NCBI RefSeq assembly: GCF_001729245.1
Contig: NZ_CP015217.1
Span: forward strand, 677,501 to 741,500
Source: Leptospira tipperaryensis
GTDB lineage: Bacteria; Spirochaetota; Leptospiria; Leptospirales; Leptospiraceae
Length of the DNA: 64,000 nt
Reading direction: 5' to 3'
Positions 16,862 through 31,310 of this stretch are shown here, piece by piece (positions within the stretch are counted from its first letter, which is position 1; the number at the start of each line of letters is the position of its first letter). Under the pieces are notes generated by a model. The model was not told where the DNA came from. It saw nothing but the letters and a program-made list of their open reading frames with translations, and did no database searches. A program made the translations under genes and the position numbers.

Positions 16862-17851
16862 ATGAAAGCAATGATCATCCGTAGTTTTGGCGGTCCCGAA
16901 GTTTTTGAAGAAGGCGAGGTGCCGAAGCCGAAAATTCTTCCGGGTCACGTTTTGATACGAGTCAGGGCGACGAGCGTAAATCCGGTGGATTACAAAATTC
17001 GCAAGTTCGGTCCTTCGATCGCTCCCGCTTTTCCGGCGGTTTTGCACGGAGACGTTTCCGGGATCGTAGAAGAGGTTGCGGATAACGTGTCTCGTTGGAA
17101 AAAAGGGGAAGAAGTTTTCGGTTGTGTGGGCGGTCTTATCGGAACCGGAGGAGCGTTGGCGGAATACATTCTCGCGGACGAAAGGTTGATCGCTACCAAA
17201 CCGAAAAATCTGAGTTTTGAAGAAGCGGCGGTTCTTCCCTTGGTTTCGATCACGGCTTGGGAAGGTCTTTTTGAAAAAGGAAATCTTCAGGCTGGAAATA
17301 AAATTTTAATTACCGGAGGCGGGGGCGGCGTCGGACATATCGCAGTTCAACTCGCACGTTGGGCCGGTGCAAGAGTTCTCGCGACCGCAACCGGAGAATC
17401 CAAACAGAAACTCGTTTTAAAACTGGGAGCCGAGGCCGTGAGCGGGAGGATGGAAGTCGAGATTCAAGAAGCCGCTCTCAAACATTTCGGTTCGTCGGAC
17501 TTCGATCTTGCGTTAGACACGGGAGGGGGAAGCGGTTTTGAAACCGCGATTTCAATGGTGAAAAGAAAAGGAAAGGCGATTACGATCAACGCCTCCGGAA
17601 CCTTTGATCTCGGAAAGGCGCATTCTAAAAGTTTGGATTTGGCAGTGGTCTTTATGTTGATTCCTCTTTTACACAACGAGGGGAGGGAAAAACACGGTTT
17701 CATTTTAAAAGAAATTTCCAGGCTCGCGGAAGAGGGGATTCTTCGTCCGATTGTTGATCCGGAAATTTTTTCTTGGAAAAAAATCGGAGACGCGCATCGA
17801 AAATTGGAAGAGGGAAAAAGTTTTGGAAAGATCGCGGTGGTGATCGACTGA
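16862..17851 (+). CDS. MDR-family NADPH:quinone oxidoreductase
   Basis: A 329-residue medium-chain dehydrogenase/reductase without structural zinc Cys residues. The N-terminal GroES-like domain spans about 1-125 (HVLIRVRATSVNPVDYKIR near 31-49). The Rossmann motif GGGGGVGHIAVQLARWAG is at about 147-164. It resembles QOR-type quinone or enone reductases, which reduce electrophilic carbonyls or quinones with NADPH. AGGAGA precedes the ATG at 16862. The divergent LysR gene suggests inducible expression. Confidence 0.87.
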   Translation: MKAMIIRSFGGPEVFEEGEVPKPKILPGHVLIRVRATSVNPVDYKIRKFGPSIAPAFPAVLHGDVSGIVEEVADNVSRWKKGEEVFGCVGGLIGTGGALAEYILADERLIATKPKNLSFEEAAVLPLVSITAWEGLFEKGNLQAGNKILITGGGGGVGHIAVQLARWAGARVLATATGESKQKLVLKLGAEAVSGRMEVEIQEAALKHFGSSDFDLALDTGGGSGFETAISMVKRKGKAITINASGTFDLGKAHSKSLDLAVVFMLIPLLHNEGREKHGFILKEISRLAEEGILRPIVDPEIFSWKKIGDAHRKLEEGKSFGKIAVVID

Positions 17852-17967
17852 ATCTACGAGGCGCGTTGTATTCTCATTTGAAATCAAGAAAGGGATCAAA
17901 AGATTTGAAAAACGATTGAAGCAAAACTGCATGTCGATTTAAACTCTTTTGTAAGAAGGTATCATTC

Positions 17968-18516
17968 ATGCACTCGAAACTTTTGATTCTATTTTTCGTT
18001 CTCGGGGTTCTTTTTCCGATCGCAGGGACTTTTGCGAAAGGAAGTTTTTATGATTTTAAAGTAAAGGACATCAAAGGGAACGAAGTTCCTCTTTCGAAAT
18101 ATAAAGGTAAGGTCGTTATGGTCGTGAACGTAGCTTCGAAATGCGGCTACACATATCAGTATGACCATCTCGAAAAGGTTTATAAGAAATATAAGGACCA
18201 AGGATTTGTGGTCGTAGGTTTTCCCGCGAATAATTTTGGAAGCCAGGAACCCGGTTCGGACAAAGAAATCGAAACCTTTTGTAGAATTCAAAAAGGCGCG
18301 AGCTTTGATATGATGTCCAAGATTTCCGTCAAAGGCAAGGATCAACATCCTCTCTATCAATATCTCACTCAAAATTCTCCAAACCCGGGAGAAGTGCAGT
18401 GGAACTTTGAGAAAATTCTTATTTCCAAGGATGGAAAGATAGAAGCTCGTTATCTTTCGGCGATTGAGCCGGATAGCGCCGACGTTTCTCAAAAAATCGA
18501 ATCTCTTCTAAAGTAA
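17968..18516 (+). CDS. Glutathione peroxidase-family thiol peroxidase, exported
   Basis: A 182-residue protein with a signal peptide ([20 protein letters not shown], cleavage near residue 24) followed by a full glutathione-peroxidase domain. Cys59 in NVASKCGYT is the peroxidatic residue, with Gln and Trp partners in [12 protein letters not shown] and WNFEKIL. Bacterial Cys versions mostly use thioredoxin-like donors to reduce peroxides. The signal places it in the periplasm. It is the first gene of a four-gene run with ChaN-like, PBP and helical-protein genes (10-bp gap to the next). Confidence 0.93.
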   Translation: MHSKLLILFFVLGVLFPIAGTFAKGSFYDFKVKDIKGNEVPLSKYKGKVVMVVNVASKCGYTYQYDHLEKVYKKYKDQGFVVVGFPANNFGSQEPGSDKEIETFCRIQKGASFDMMSKISVKGKDQHPLYQYLTQNSPNPGEVQWNFEKILISKDGKIEARYLSAIEPDSADVSQKIESLLK

Positions 18517-18525
18517 GCGCTTTTC

Positions 18526-19440
18526 TTGAAAACAAAACTCAAGGTTCTTCGTTTCGGAATTCTCGCGCAGATTTTTTTTGTCCTGAGTATTTCTTCCCTT
18601 CGATCGGAAGATATACTCAGAGCCGAAGAAATCCCTCATCCTTTTTCGATCCAGAAAGGATTGAACGATGTCTTGATTTTTCCGGAAACGATTTTCGATT
18701 CATTTAAAAATCATGATATTCTTATATTAGGGGAAGAACACGACGATACTGCCGGTCACAAGATTCGACTGGATTGGTTTAAAAAAATATCGGCTTCGAA
18801 CGAGGTCGTTCTTTCTTTGGAGATGTTGGAGAGAGATCAACAAAAAACTCTGGATGAATATCTGAGCGGTCAGATCGGAGAAAAGGCGTTTTTCAATTCT
18901 CTCAAACTCTGGCCGAATCATCTCAGGGACTATCATCCATTCTTACAATACGCAAAGGAACATAGAATTCCGGTGATCGCTTCCAACGTTCCGAGAAAGT
19001 ATGTGAATTTGGTTTCTTCTTCCGGACTGGAAACTCTCTTTCCAATCCGTTCCGTTTTTTTACCTCCGAAATATCTCATTCGAAAATTCTCCCAAGAAGG
19101 TTATGAGAATAAGATTAAGAATACTCTCAAAGAACATCCGGGGATGCATTCGGATGAAACCCTGCAAAAAAGGTTTATCGATGCGCAGTATCTCTGGGAC
19201 GCGGGGATGGCGGACGCGATCGCTAACGCGTTTTTGACCCGTGGAAAAAAAGTCATTCATATCAACGGAAGATTTCATAGCGACGAAGGATTCGGGGTTA
19301 CATATCGACTTCGGGAGCTTGGTTTTAAGGTGCTCACCGTTTCGATGTTCCCTCTCAAAGCCGAAGAATCGATTCCCTTGGAAACCGTGACAGGAAACGA
19401 TTTTACCGTCGTTACGGAAAGGAAAGAAAAAGAGAATTAA
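18526..19440 (+). CDS. ChaN-like haem-binding family protein
   Basis: A 304-residue protein of the ChaN/DUF399 family: [18 protein letters not shown] near residues 68-85, [10 protein letters not shown] near 98, and [13 protein letters not shown] near 247 match the family's conserved His/Glu positions. Campylobacter ChaN binds haem as a dimer; role here probably in iron or haem handling. The N-terminus is a signal sequence ([19 protein letters not shown]) without a lipobox Cys. The start is TTG at 18526, nine bases after the peroxidase stop; no ATG is available before the signal. Co-transcription with the peroxidase links it to oxidative stress. Confidence 0.82.
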   Translation: MKTKLKVLRFGILAQIFFVLSISSLRSEDILRAEEIPHPFSIQKGLNDVLIFPETIFDSFKNHDILILGEEHDDTAGHKIRLDWFKKISASNEVVLSLEMLERDQQKTLDEYLSGQIGEKAFFNSLKLWPNHLRDYHPFLQYAKEHRIPVIASNVPRKYVNLVSSSGLETLFPIRSVFLPPKYLIRKFSQEGYENKIKNTLKEHPGMHSDETLQKRFIDAQYLWDAGMADAIANAFLTRGKKVIHINGRFHSDEGFGVTYRLRELGFKVLTVSMFPLKAEESIPLETVTGNDFTVVTERKEKEN

Positions 19441-19481
19441 GTGCTTGTCTGGATCCAGAAGATGCTCCGACAATTAAGAGG

Positions 19482-22251
<2,770 letters not shown>

Positions 22252-22262
<11 letters not shown>

Positions 22263-23820
22263 ACGTTTTGTCTATATTCTCTTTTTCTTAAGTTTTGTTT
22301 TGAGTTTAGAATCGGTCTCTTACGAAGACGCATACGCGATGGAAAAAGAAGACCCTCTTTTTTCGATTCCTCTTTATGAGGAATTACTTAGAACTTCCCA
22401 GAAATCGGATATTCGTAAGACCGCTTCCTCCAGACTCTTCTTTCTATATGAGAAATATCGCAAATACATTCCGGCGATCTTGATCATGAGTCGTTCCGGG
22501 AAGATCACTGATAAAAAGGGAAAGTATCCTTCCATCGTCACGGAACTCGCGAACGGTTTAAACGTGAGTCCTTCCGCGCTCGTTTCGGTGATTTCAGGGT
22601 GTAGTCGGCCGATTCCCGATCCCGATTCTTTTTTGCAAGAGCTGGCTCCCAAAGAAAATTTTCCCGAAACCGTAGCGGAAGAATCTCTCGAAACACAGAC
22701 GACTCCGGTTACTCCCGAACTTCCTTTTTTATTCAAGGTCCTTTCAAAAAAGGAAAACGTTCCTCTCTATAAGGCTTGTTATGCGGTGAAAATTAAAACG
22801 GGAGATTACGACGGCTGGGAAAAAATTCACGCCTTCGGAGAGATGAGAAATCTTTTAAGTCCTGAAACTTCTCTCGCTCTGAGAATCAGTTATACTCTTC
22901 ATTCCGATCGCGGAAGCGCTTACAAAAGAATCTACGCAGGCGGTAAGTTAAAATCGTTAAGCGAAGACGGTAAATCGGATCTTTTGTATCTCTACGGAAA
23001 GTTTTTGCGAAATATAGGAAAGTTGGATTCTTCCGCGCGTTATTTTTGGATGAGCGCTTCCTATGGAAACAAGGATCGAGGAAAGATCGAAACCGCTAAA
23101 ACACTTCTCGCTTCCGGAAGAAAACAAGAGGCGTGTGCTCAAGTCGCAAAAGGATTTTCTGCGGGAGACGAATCCGAGGAACTCTTAAATAGAATCTGTT
23201 TTAAAAACTTCGACGACGGTCATCCGGGACAAGAACTTCTGAAGGCCATTCGAATTTTGAATTCGGATGCCCCCGATCCGGTTTACGGTTATCTTCTCGG
23301 AAAAGGTATTTCGCAAAAGACGGACGATGCAGAGCCGGAAGAATCTTCCGAAAATTCTTCGCGTTATGCGGAACTTCTGGACGATAAACTTTTTAGCGGC
23401 GATAAAAATCCGACTCCGTTCTGGGATTATAGAAAAGCAGAAACAACTTTCTTTTTGTCCGCAACTCCCGCGTTTCTCTGCAAGCAGGGACGTTCTTCCT
23501 TATTTAAGAAAAACCTTATACAGCCTCAGAACTGTGTTCCTTTTCAAGGAGCTTCCTCGGAGGCAATTTTAGGGAGTGCTCTTTTTACAACGGACCAGGA
23601 CGAATGGAGTCTCGTATTCGCAAATTCCGCATACAACACAATTCCCGGACGTCTTGGTTTTCGCAGTGAGGCTTTGGAAGAATCTCTTCAAGTTACAAAC
23701 ATCGTCTATCGTAAGGCCCTGAATCGTTTTTTTGCGGAAGGATATTCCAATGACGGAAAGTATCGTTTTTATTCCATCGATTGGAAAAATGCTCAGGTAA
23801 ATATTTCTGAGGGCAATTGA
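22252..23820 (+). CDS. Exported helical-repeat protein of unknown function
   Basis: A 522-residue protein with signal peptide ([18 protein letters not shown]). The body looks like TPR or Sel1-like helical repeats ([20 protein letters not shown] near 245, [20 protein letters not shown] near 280). The last 120 residues are mixed with a Cys-containing stretch. ATG 22252 is preferred over 22183 because it starts the signal peptide directly. It overlaps the PBP stop, so it is probably translated from the same message and may assist cell-wall synthesis. Family not recognised. Confidence 0.65.
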
Positions 23821-24125
23821 AGATTGATGTTTATTGTTAGTTTTTGTTTTTTCTACTGATTGCTCAAGCTTTCTTGATTGATGCTGTCTCAAAGATTCAA
23901 GACAATTGTTGAACTTTTGTATCGCACTCGCGCTTCTTGATATATTCTAAATATTGAATATAGTTCTATAAAATGAACCGCTCTATTGCTTGAAGATGTA
24001 TTTGGAGTTAGAAATCAGATCGGATCAATGATTTCCAGAGGAAGGAAGTGTTTTCGCACGACGCAGACCGAACTCAGTATATTGCCTTTCTATCGATCCC
24101 AAAAGAATTTGCTCTACTCAAATGA
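23821..24125. other. Intergenic region, nothing recognised
   Basis: About 300 AT-rich bases after the helical-repeat gene. Short open frames here have no ribosome-binding sites or recognisable products. It leads into the first copy of the tRNA-linked repeat. Confidence 0.5.
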
Positions 24126-24218
24126 ACTCAGCAGAATCTCCCCTAAGGGAAGATTCTATCTTCCGGATTCGTCTCTAAATATTAGATTTTTGTGAAATAG
24201 GTGAGAAACAATGGTGGG
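24126..24218. repeat. 93-bp direct repeat, copy 1
   Basis: Identical over 93 bp to 24406-24498. It contains a 23-base imperfect hairpin (24134-24156) and ends with the eight bases ATGGTGGG that match the 3' end of tRNA-Tyr in copy 2. Here the tRNA body does not follow directly. Confidence 0.9.
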
Positions 24219-24267
24219 AGAACTCAGCGCAACGCTCTCTATGGATCGCGTTGCAGGGAAGGATTCG
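24211..24267 (-). other. Possible broken tRNA-Tyr 3' end
   Basis: On the minus strand this segment has the tRNA-Tyr TpsiC-arm sequence (complement of GCAGGGAAGGATTCG, 24253-24267) and the terminal CCCACCA (24212-24218), as in the real gene, but separated by 34 extra bases carrying a small inverted repeat (GCAACGC 24229-24235, GCGTTGC 24248-24254). It reads as a tRNA-Tyr 3' fragment interrupted by an insert. Confidence 0.5.
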
Positions 24268-24405
24268 CCGTTACGCAGTCTCGCATCGTGCTCGACTTGG
24301 CTCCACGGCGTCTTTTTCGCGCACTCATCCATCCATGGATTCGTGTCGTGTTTTTTCGCTTCTTACGGAAGCTCAAAACACTCTCGCTCAAAAGCTTCGA
24401 ATTGG

Positions 24406-24581
<176 letters not shown>

Positions 24582-24587
24582 GAAATT

Positions 24588-24665
<78 letters not shown>

Positions 24666-24678
24666 TACTATGAAAGCC

Positions 24679-24706
24679 AGTATTTCGGGTTGTTTTCCTT
24701 GGTCAA
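24679..24706 (-). promoter_or_regulatory. Promoter of the tRNA-Thr/tRNA-Tyr unit
   Basis: On the minus strand TTGACC (24706-24701) is followed after 16 bases by AATACT (24684-24679). The inferred start lies about 10-12 bases upstream of the tRNA-Thr 5' end, a normal tRNA promoter layout. Confidence 0.6.
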
Positions 24707-24852
24707 ATAAAAAATCCAAGATGGGTCTTCTCTCGAAAACTGATTTTGGAACGACCGGAGGCGGGTCGTAATTTAGATTATTTCGTGCTTTCTCTGGAGA
24801 TGGATCGGAAAAAGTGTTTCGAAAGTCCGAACTCTACCGAAAATGGAATGAG

Positions 24853-25239
24853 ATGATTTTAACCCTTATCAATGTTGGAATGGCGATTTCCCTCCTTAGT
24901 TTTTACGTGGGTTATTACTTTCGTTTTAGAAAGAATCTCCTCCATCGCATTTTTAATCTGATTGGAACCGCTCTGAATTTAATCACCGCTCTTGGACTTT
25001 TGTATGTGAAGTATCTGGGTGGAGGTTTGGAGAATGCGGGAATCGTTCCCACAGCGGATCGCTGGATCATCGATACACATCGGGCTTTTGCAGCTTTGAC
25101 CTTGGTTTTGATGCTTCTTATGGCCTGGTCCGGTATAATGCGAAAAAAAGAATTTCACAGAAAACTACACTATATTTTCCTTCCTCTATACACCGTGATT
25201 TTCCTTTCCGGCCTGGTTTTGTTTCGCTCCACGAACTGA
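24853..25239 (+). CDS. Four-helix membrane protein
   Basis: A 128-residue integral membrane protein with four hydrophobic segments (about 4-20, 30-50, 72-92, 105-125). Two His-containing turns, DTHRAF near 76 and FHRKLHYI near 102, recall the haem-ligand or metal-ligand layout of small cytochrome b561 or DUF420-like proteins, but this is only a resemblance. ATG 24853 with TGGA 5 bases upstream is preferred; a GTG at 24814 would add 13 residues. It is followed 60 bp later by the transketolase gene. Confidence 0.6.
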   Translation: MILTLINVGMAISLLSFYVGYYFRFRKNLLHRIFNLIGTALNLITALGLLYVKYLGGGLENAGIVPTADRWIIDTHRAFAALTLVLMLLMAWSGIMRKKEFHRKLHYIFLPLYTVIFLSGLVLFRSTN

Positions 25240-25299
25240 CCTTCTTTCGGCACCTCTTCCAGAGGTTGGAAATCTTTATCGCAATCACATAGGAAAAAT

Positions 25300-26124
25300 A
25301 TGAACGAAATCAATGAACTCAAGAATTTCGCAAACGAACTCAGAAAGAGCGTGATCCGTATGGTGACCGCCGCAAATTCCGGTCACCCGGGCGGACCTTT
25401 GGGTCTTGCCGATATCTATGCCGTTCTATATAAGAAAATTCTAAATCACAAACCGACCAATCCGGAATGGGAAGAAAGAGACAGATTGATTCTTTCCAAC
25501 GGTCACGTTTGTGCGATTCGTTACGCTGCGATGGCTCATTCCGGCTACTTCCCTGTGGACGAACTTCTTACTTTTCGCAAGTTGAACAGCAAACTCCAAG
25601 GACATCCTTCCACACGTTATATGAAAGGGATCGAAAGTTCTTCCGGTTCTCTCGGACAAGGCCTTTCGGTTTCCGTTGGTCTTGCGCTTGGGGCAAGATT
25701 GAAAAAACAAAATCATAAGATCTACACTTGTATTTCCGACGGGGAATGTGGAGAGGGAATGACTTGGGAAGCGGCTCAGTCCGGTGCGCACTATAAATTA
25801 GACAACTTGATTGCTTTTATGGATAAGAACGGAATTCAGATCGACGGATTTACAAAAGACGTCATGAATCTCGAACCTCTCAGCGAGAAATTTCTTGCCT
25901 TCGGTTGGAACGTTTTAGAAGCGGATGGTCACAACATCGAGCAAATCATAGAAGCTTTTGAAAAAGCAAAACTTCACAAAGGTTCTCCAACAATCATTTT
26001 GTTCAATACCGTTCTTGGAAAAGGTGTTTCTTTTATGGAAAACAATCCAGGTTGGCACGGAACTCCTCCGAAACCGGAAGAAGAGAAGAAAGCTCTCGAA
26101 GAACTATCGGCTCTTTCCGTTTGA
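25300..26124 (+). CDS. Transketolase, N-terminal subunit
   Basis: A 274-residue protein equal to the thiamine-diphosphate-binding N-terminal half of transketolase. Motifs include SGHPGGPLG near 27, [12 protein letters not shown] near 115 and the TPP/Mg motif beginning [20 protein letters not shown] near 147. The pyrimidine-binding and C-terminal domains are absent. A terminator follows at once, so the partner subunit is not encoded next to it. Split transketolases are known in archaea and some bacteria and work as heterotetramers. It acts in the non-oxidative pentose phosphate pathway, important in leptospires, which do not grow on sugars and must make pentoses internally. Confidence 0.92.
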   Translation: MNEINELKNFANELRKSVIRMVTAANSGHPGGPLGLADIYAVLYKKILNHKPTNPEWEERDRLILSNGHVCAIRYAAMAHSGYFPVDELLTFRKLNSKLQGHPSTRYMKGIESSSGSLGQGLSVSVGLALGARLKKQNHKIYTCISDGECGEGMTWEAAQSGAHYKLDNLIAFMDKNGIQIDGFTKDVMNLEPLSEKFLAFGWNVLEADGHNIEQIIEAFEKAKLHKGSPTIILFNTVLGKGVSFMENNPGWHGTPPKPEEEKKALEELSALSV

Positions 26125-26132
26125 ATTTTATA

Positions 26133-26167
26133 GCTCCCCAAAATTTGGGGAGCGTTTGCTTTTTTTC
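26133..26167 (+). terminator. Rho-independent terminator after the transketolase gene
   Basis: GCTCCCC (26133-26139) and GGGGAGC (26147-26153) form the stem of a near-perfect palindrome, followed by a T-rich run (TTTGCTTTTTTTC). It starts 8 bases after the stop codon. Confidence 0.88.
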
Positions 26168-26315
26168 ATTTCTTTTCAAATCGTCTTTTCAATTTTTTAG
26201 CTCTTTCCTTAACCGACCGTAAGACATAGTAATTTATCATTCGCATTTCATTTTTTCCACAAACAAATTTCATTCTGAATTGACTCATTTTGTTTTTTGG
26301 AAAATGATCTAGTTT

Positions 26316-27215
<900 letters not shown>

Positions 27216-27282
27216 GTTCCTACAAAGAGTTCTGCTTGAGCCTGTACAGATATTTTGAATACTGGCCCCACGGGAAGAGGTA

Positions 27283-28242
27283 GTGAAAGTATCGGTACTG
27301 AAAGATTCTTTAGTTCGGAAGTTTGATAAAAAACTGGAAGCGATCATTCGCGAGGACCTCAAAATTCTCGCCGAGATCAAAACCTATACTATCCGATCCG
27401 GTGGAAAGCGGATTCGTCCGATCTTGCATTACTGCCTTTGTCAACTCCTCGGTTATTCCGGCAAATACTGGCTGGATGTAGGAGCCATCGCCGAACTCAT
27501 CCATTCCGCGAGTTTGCTTCACGACGACGTCGTGGACGAAGCTGAAACCAGACGCGGTCTTCAGAGCGTGGGTTCTAAATTCGGAAATAAAACCGCGATT
27601 CTCGCCGGGGACTACCTCTTGGCCTGTGGAATCGACCATCTCAACAGCCTGGGTTATCCGGAACTGATGGATCTTTTTACCCAGGTCATCAAAGACCTTT
27701 CCGTTTCGGAACTCATTCAGATGGAATGGGAAAAGAATCCAAAAATAACATTAGAAATCTATAATAGAGTGGTTTACGGAAAAACCGCGTCCCTTTTCGG
27801 AGCCGTCACTTCGGCCGCCGGAATTCTTTCCGAAAAACAGGACAAAGAAAAGAAAAAGTTGAGACAATTCGGAATCGATCTTGGTTCCTTTTTTCAGAAG
27901 AAGGACGACGCGATCGATTACTTTTCTCCCGCGAGCAAGAGTGGAAAGGTTCCTCTGAAAGATTTTTACAACGGTCTTTATACGTATCCGATTCTTCTTC
28001 TCTTGGACAAGGCGGATAAGAACGATAAGAAGCTGATTCATTCTCTCTTTGCAAAATCCGAACGTTCTCAAGGAGACGGTGTTGTGATTCTCAGTTTGCT
28101 TTCCCGTTATCAAATTCGGGAACAGATGGACGCGGAGTTTCAAAACATAGCGAATAACTTGATGAAATTCTTAAATGGATTTCCGGATTCCGGAATTCGT
28201 AATCTTTTAAAAGACCAAATTCTCAAACTCTTAGAAGAATAG
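27283..28242 (+). CDS. ispB: Polyprenyl diphosphate synthase (octaprenyl-type)
   Basis: A 319-residue trans-prenyltransferase. The first Asp-rich motif [11 protein letters not shown] is near residues 77-87 and the second KKDDAIDYF near 206-214; GGKRIRP near 42-48 binds diphosphate. It extends farnesyl or geranylgeranyl diphosphate with isopentenyl diphosphate to the long side chain of the respiratory quinone. Small residues near the first motif favour a long product, but exact length is not decidable. Translation starts at GTG 27283 behind GGAAGAGG. Confidence 0.9.
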   Translation: MKVSVLKDSLVRKFDKKLEAIIREDLKILAEIKTYTIRSGGKRIRPILHYCLCQLLGYSGKYWLDVGAIAELIHSASLLHDDVVDEAETRRGLQSVGSKFGNKTAILAGDYLLACGIDHLNSLGYPELMDLFTQVIKDLSVSELIQMEWEKNPKITLEIYNRVVYGKTASLFGAVTSAAGILSEKQDKEKKKLRQFGIDLGSFFQKKDDAIDYFSPASKSGKVPLKDFYNGLYTYPILLLLDKADKNDKKLIHSLFAKSERSQGDGVVILSLLSRYQIREQMDAEFQNIANNLMKFLNGFPDSGIRNLLKDQILKLLEE

Positions 28243-28352
28243 ATTTGCATTTCCTTTCAAAGAAACGTTTACTGTTTCTCCGACGGTAGCGAAGCGTTCG
28301 ATTCCGGTTTTGTTTCCCTTGTCTAAAATAGATTCAAAACCATGCGGATTGA

Positions 28353-28508
28353 TGTAGGAACTCCCACTCAAGAAAGCTTTGTGCTTGCAAAATTATAATT
28401 TTATGATAGAGAAAAGTCTCCGGAGAGTTTCCGCCACCCACCCCTCCACCCAAGATCAGGGTGGGGCGCGCGACTTTCACGGAGGATTGTCGTAGTTCCG
28501 ACGGATTC
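28353..28508 (-). repeat. Dispersed intergenic repeat, copy A
   Basis: Read on the minus strand, this approximately 156-bp element resembles 51272-51430 over its whole length: GAATCcGTCGGAACT at its start, a GGGTGGAGG-rich middle, and a GGGAGTTCCTACA end. It has no coding capacity under selection; short open frames in it (for example on the minus strand from 28522) are chance. It occupies the 450-base gap between ispB and the AHSA1-type gene, in which nothing else is recognised. Confidence 0.85.
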
Positions 28509-28693
28509 ATCTCGAGATTCAAGTTGTTCTGAATCAGGAGATCGGTCGATCAAGGAAGGATTTGAGTTCAGGGTAAAACTTCGGAAATCCATATTCCGAA
28601 AGTGAATCGAGCGCTTTTCTTTCGCAGTGAAACGGCGACTTTTGCAACGCATGAGCAAAATTGAATACGGTTAAAATGAGAGGAGAAAGTAGA

Positions 28694-29197
<504 letters not shown>

Positions 29198-29207
29198 TAT
29201 TAGAAAA

Positions 29208-29235
29208 TTCCGATGTAACAATCGGAGTTTTATTT
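29208..29235. terminator. Bidirectional terminator
   Basis: TCCGAT (29209-29214) and ATCGGA (29221-29226) form a stem between convergent genes. The plus-strand side is followed by GTTTTATTTCTT; the minus side by a shorter AATTTTC. Confidence 0.6.
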
Positions 29236-29236
29236 C

Positions 29237-29977
29237 TTATTGAGTGGTGGTGCTTCCGCTTGGAATCACGTTCGGAGCGCTGCAAGAAATGTTTCCAGTA
29301 ATCGTCACCGCGGTTCCCGATGCAGACGCAGTCGAAACGCAGGTCTGATTGTCCTGGGTAAAACATTGTTGTGTGGTTGTAATCGAAGTACAGTTTACGT
29401 TATCGGACGTATAACACTGATTGAGAATACCCGTGGTTGTAGAGCTTGCGAGCAATTTTCCAGTAAGAGAAATTTCGATATCCATGTATTGAAGTGTCTG
29501 TTGTTGAGCCGCGCCACTGGTGCCCGGATATACCGGGATTCCGGAAGCTCCCCATTCTACCTTACCTACGTTACCGGTAACGGTTCTTGCAAAAGCGCCG
29601 CCTGAATAACTAAAACCCTGTTGCGGATCCACGGATCCTTGATACTGGGAAGAATCGAATTGAAACCGAAGAACCAAAGATTCTCCCGTAGTCTTCATGA
29701 TCAACTGACTCGTGATCGTATAACGTGTGCTTGTCGAACCGGAAGTAGTGGTCGTACTTCCCGAAGTAGTTCCTGTGGTTCCGGTAGAAGTTGTTCCGGG
29801 AACGGCGACGCCGCAGGAGGAAATCTTATCGGAGTCGACTTCTCCATTGATAAAAATGATATCCCCGTTCGTCGCTAAAACCTTCAGATCCACGTTGTTC
29901 TGATCCTTGTGCTGACAATCGAGAAAGAACACGGAACTAAGAATGGATATAAAAAGAATGGTATAAGAACGTTTCAT
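29237..29977 (-). CDS. Probable lipoprotein with Thr/Ser/Gly-rich linker
   Basis: A 246-residue exported protein. The signal ([20 protein letters not shown]) ends at a Cys preceded by Asp, an unusual lipobox. After about 40 residues comes a Thr/Ser/Gly-rich linker (residues about 62-83, repeats of TTSG), then a beta-rich domain with several Cys ([20 protein letters not shown]) that suggest disulfides. Likely anchored in the outer membrane. It is convergent with the AHSA1-type gene. Family not recognised. Confidence 0.68.
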   Translation of the reverse strand: MKRSYTILFISILSSVFFLDCQHKDQNNVDLKVLATNGDIIFINGEVDSDKISSCGVAVPGTTSTGTTGTTSGSTTTTSGSTSTRYTITSQLIMKTTGESLVLRFQFDSSQYQGSVDPQQGFSYSGGAFARTVTGNVGKVEWGASGIPVYPGTSGAAQQQTLQYMDIEISLTGKLLASSTTTGILNQCYTSDNVNCTSITTTQQCFTQDNQTCVSTASASGTAVTITGNISCSAPNVIPSGSTTTQ

Positions 29978-30137
29978 AGAATGCCTTTAATTCATGCTGA
30001 TTGAAAAGCGAAAGAAGGTCAAGAATGAAATTGAACTTCGCTTTCTGGTTTCGACCCTGCATTTAGAAGATCGTTCCTTTGCACCCCGATTCTGAAACAA
30101 AAATTGAAAGAATGGTTTGACAGGCTCGGAAAATGGT

Positions 30138-31301
30138 ATGAACTCCCGGCGCATGGAAAAAAGCTCTCAGGCCGCAGAACATAAACCCGGACTCTTGGAG
30201 CGCTGGGGAATTCGCGTTTTACAAAATCTCGCGCAAAGAGACAAAAGATCTCCGGGAAATTGGACGCGTCAGGAGTTTGGAATCGGCTCCAGAAAAATCA
30301 TCGGCTGGACCGTTTTTTGGTCCTTACAAACCGGATTTTGGACCACCTTCTTTATCATCCTTGTCGAAAAGATATTTCCGGATTCTCCGGAACTTTGGTC
30401 TCCCGTATTTTTGGAAAAATGGTTTTGGACGGGACTCGCTCTTTTGTTGGGAACCGTTTTAGAATTTTATCTTCTCTATCGAATCGGTCTTTCTTCCGTC
30501 TACAAGATGACCCGTCTCGCAGGGCTTGACTTAGAAGAAGATCCCGATTTGATCACCGGAGTCAGCAACCTTCTTTCCAGATTGGCTCTTGAAATTCCGG
30601 ATCCAGATCTAAGACTTCTGGGAATCGATCCTTATCGCCTTACGAACAAACAAAGTCTTTTTATTACGACCTTGCTCTACAAAGCAAAAGTCTTCTTGTC
30701 GAATTTGGTCGCGAAAATTGTGATTCGAAAAATTCTCGCAAGAAACTCTTTTCGAGTCTACGCGGACTTTGTCGCGGCGCCAATCACCGCGATTTGGGAC
30801 GCAATCGTACTTTATATTATTCTAAAGGAGTTGCGGACTCGACTTCTCACTCGAATCTTATCCAAAGAACTCGTGGAAGATATTCTTTCGAGAGAGAATG
30901 CGCTCAGCCGGGAGGCGAAGATTGCCTGTATGACCGCGATCGGGAACTCCGTAGTTTTTACGCAGAGATTTCATCCGAATTTAGAATACATTCTTATCAA
31001 ACTTCACAAAGCCTTTCAGATCGAAAATTATCACTTTCGATTGGATGAATGGGAGTCTCTGGAGAAACTTTTAAAGAATCTGAATGAAGAAGAAAAAGAA
31101 CTCTGCCTAAAAATATTGAGCGTAACTTGTTGTTTTGATGGTAAAATTTCCTTCTTTGAAAGAAAACATCTCCCACTCGTCTTTGGCGAAAAATCAAAGG
31201 AAAGATTGGAATGGGTAGAATCTCTCGCGAATTCGATTGGGCGCGGGGACTTGGAGGAGGCGAGAGAACTGTCTAAGATAAATTTTTCGGTTCCTCGATA
31301 G
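30138..31301 (+). CDS. Membrane protein with TerB-like C-terminal region
   Basis: A 387-residue protein. Two transmembrane helices lie near 55-78 (TVFWSLQTGFWTTFFIILV) and 98-120 (FWTGLALLLGTVLEFYLLYR); a third hydrophobic stretch is near 215. The last 110 residues are helical and contain SVTCCFDGKISFFERKHL, like the metal-linked A-x-DG-x-[IL]-x2-E motif of TerB/DUF533 helical domains. ATG 30138 is chosen; TTG 30117 is an alternative. The gene ends 9 bases before a histidine kinase gene, so it is probably part of that signalling unit. Function not recognised. Confidence 0.6.
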   Translation: MNSRRMEKSSQAAEHKPGLLERWGIRVLQNLAQRDKRSPGNWTRQEFGIGSRKIIGWTVFWSLQTGFWTTFFIILVEKIFPDSPELWSPVFLEKWFWTGLALLLGTVLEFYLLYRIGLSSVYKMTRLAGLDLEEDPDLITGVSNLLSRLALEIPDPDLRLLGIDPYRLTNKQSLFITTLLYKAKVFLSNLVAKIVIRKILARNSFRVYADFVAAPITAIWDAIVLYIILKELRTRLLTRILSKELVEDILSRENALSREAKIACMTAIGNSVVFTQRFHPNLEYILIKLHKAFQIENYHFRLDEWESLEKLLKNLNEEEKELCLKILSVTCCFDGKISFFERKHLPLVFGEKSKERLEWVESLANSIGRGDLEEARELSKINFSVPR

Positions 31302-31310
31302 GATCATAAA

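Noticed and set aside
17989..18492. Open frame opposite the glutathione peroxidase gene
   Set aside because: Antisense shadow; the peroxidase has signal peptide and catalytic motifs.
28334..28658. Minus-strand frames over dispersed-repeat copy A
   Set aside because: Same reason as copy B; low-complexity Gly stretch is repeat DNA.
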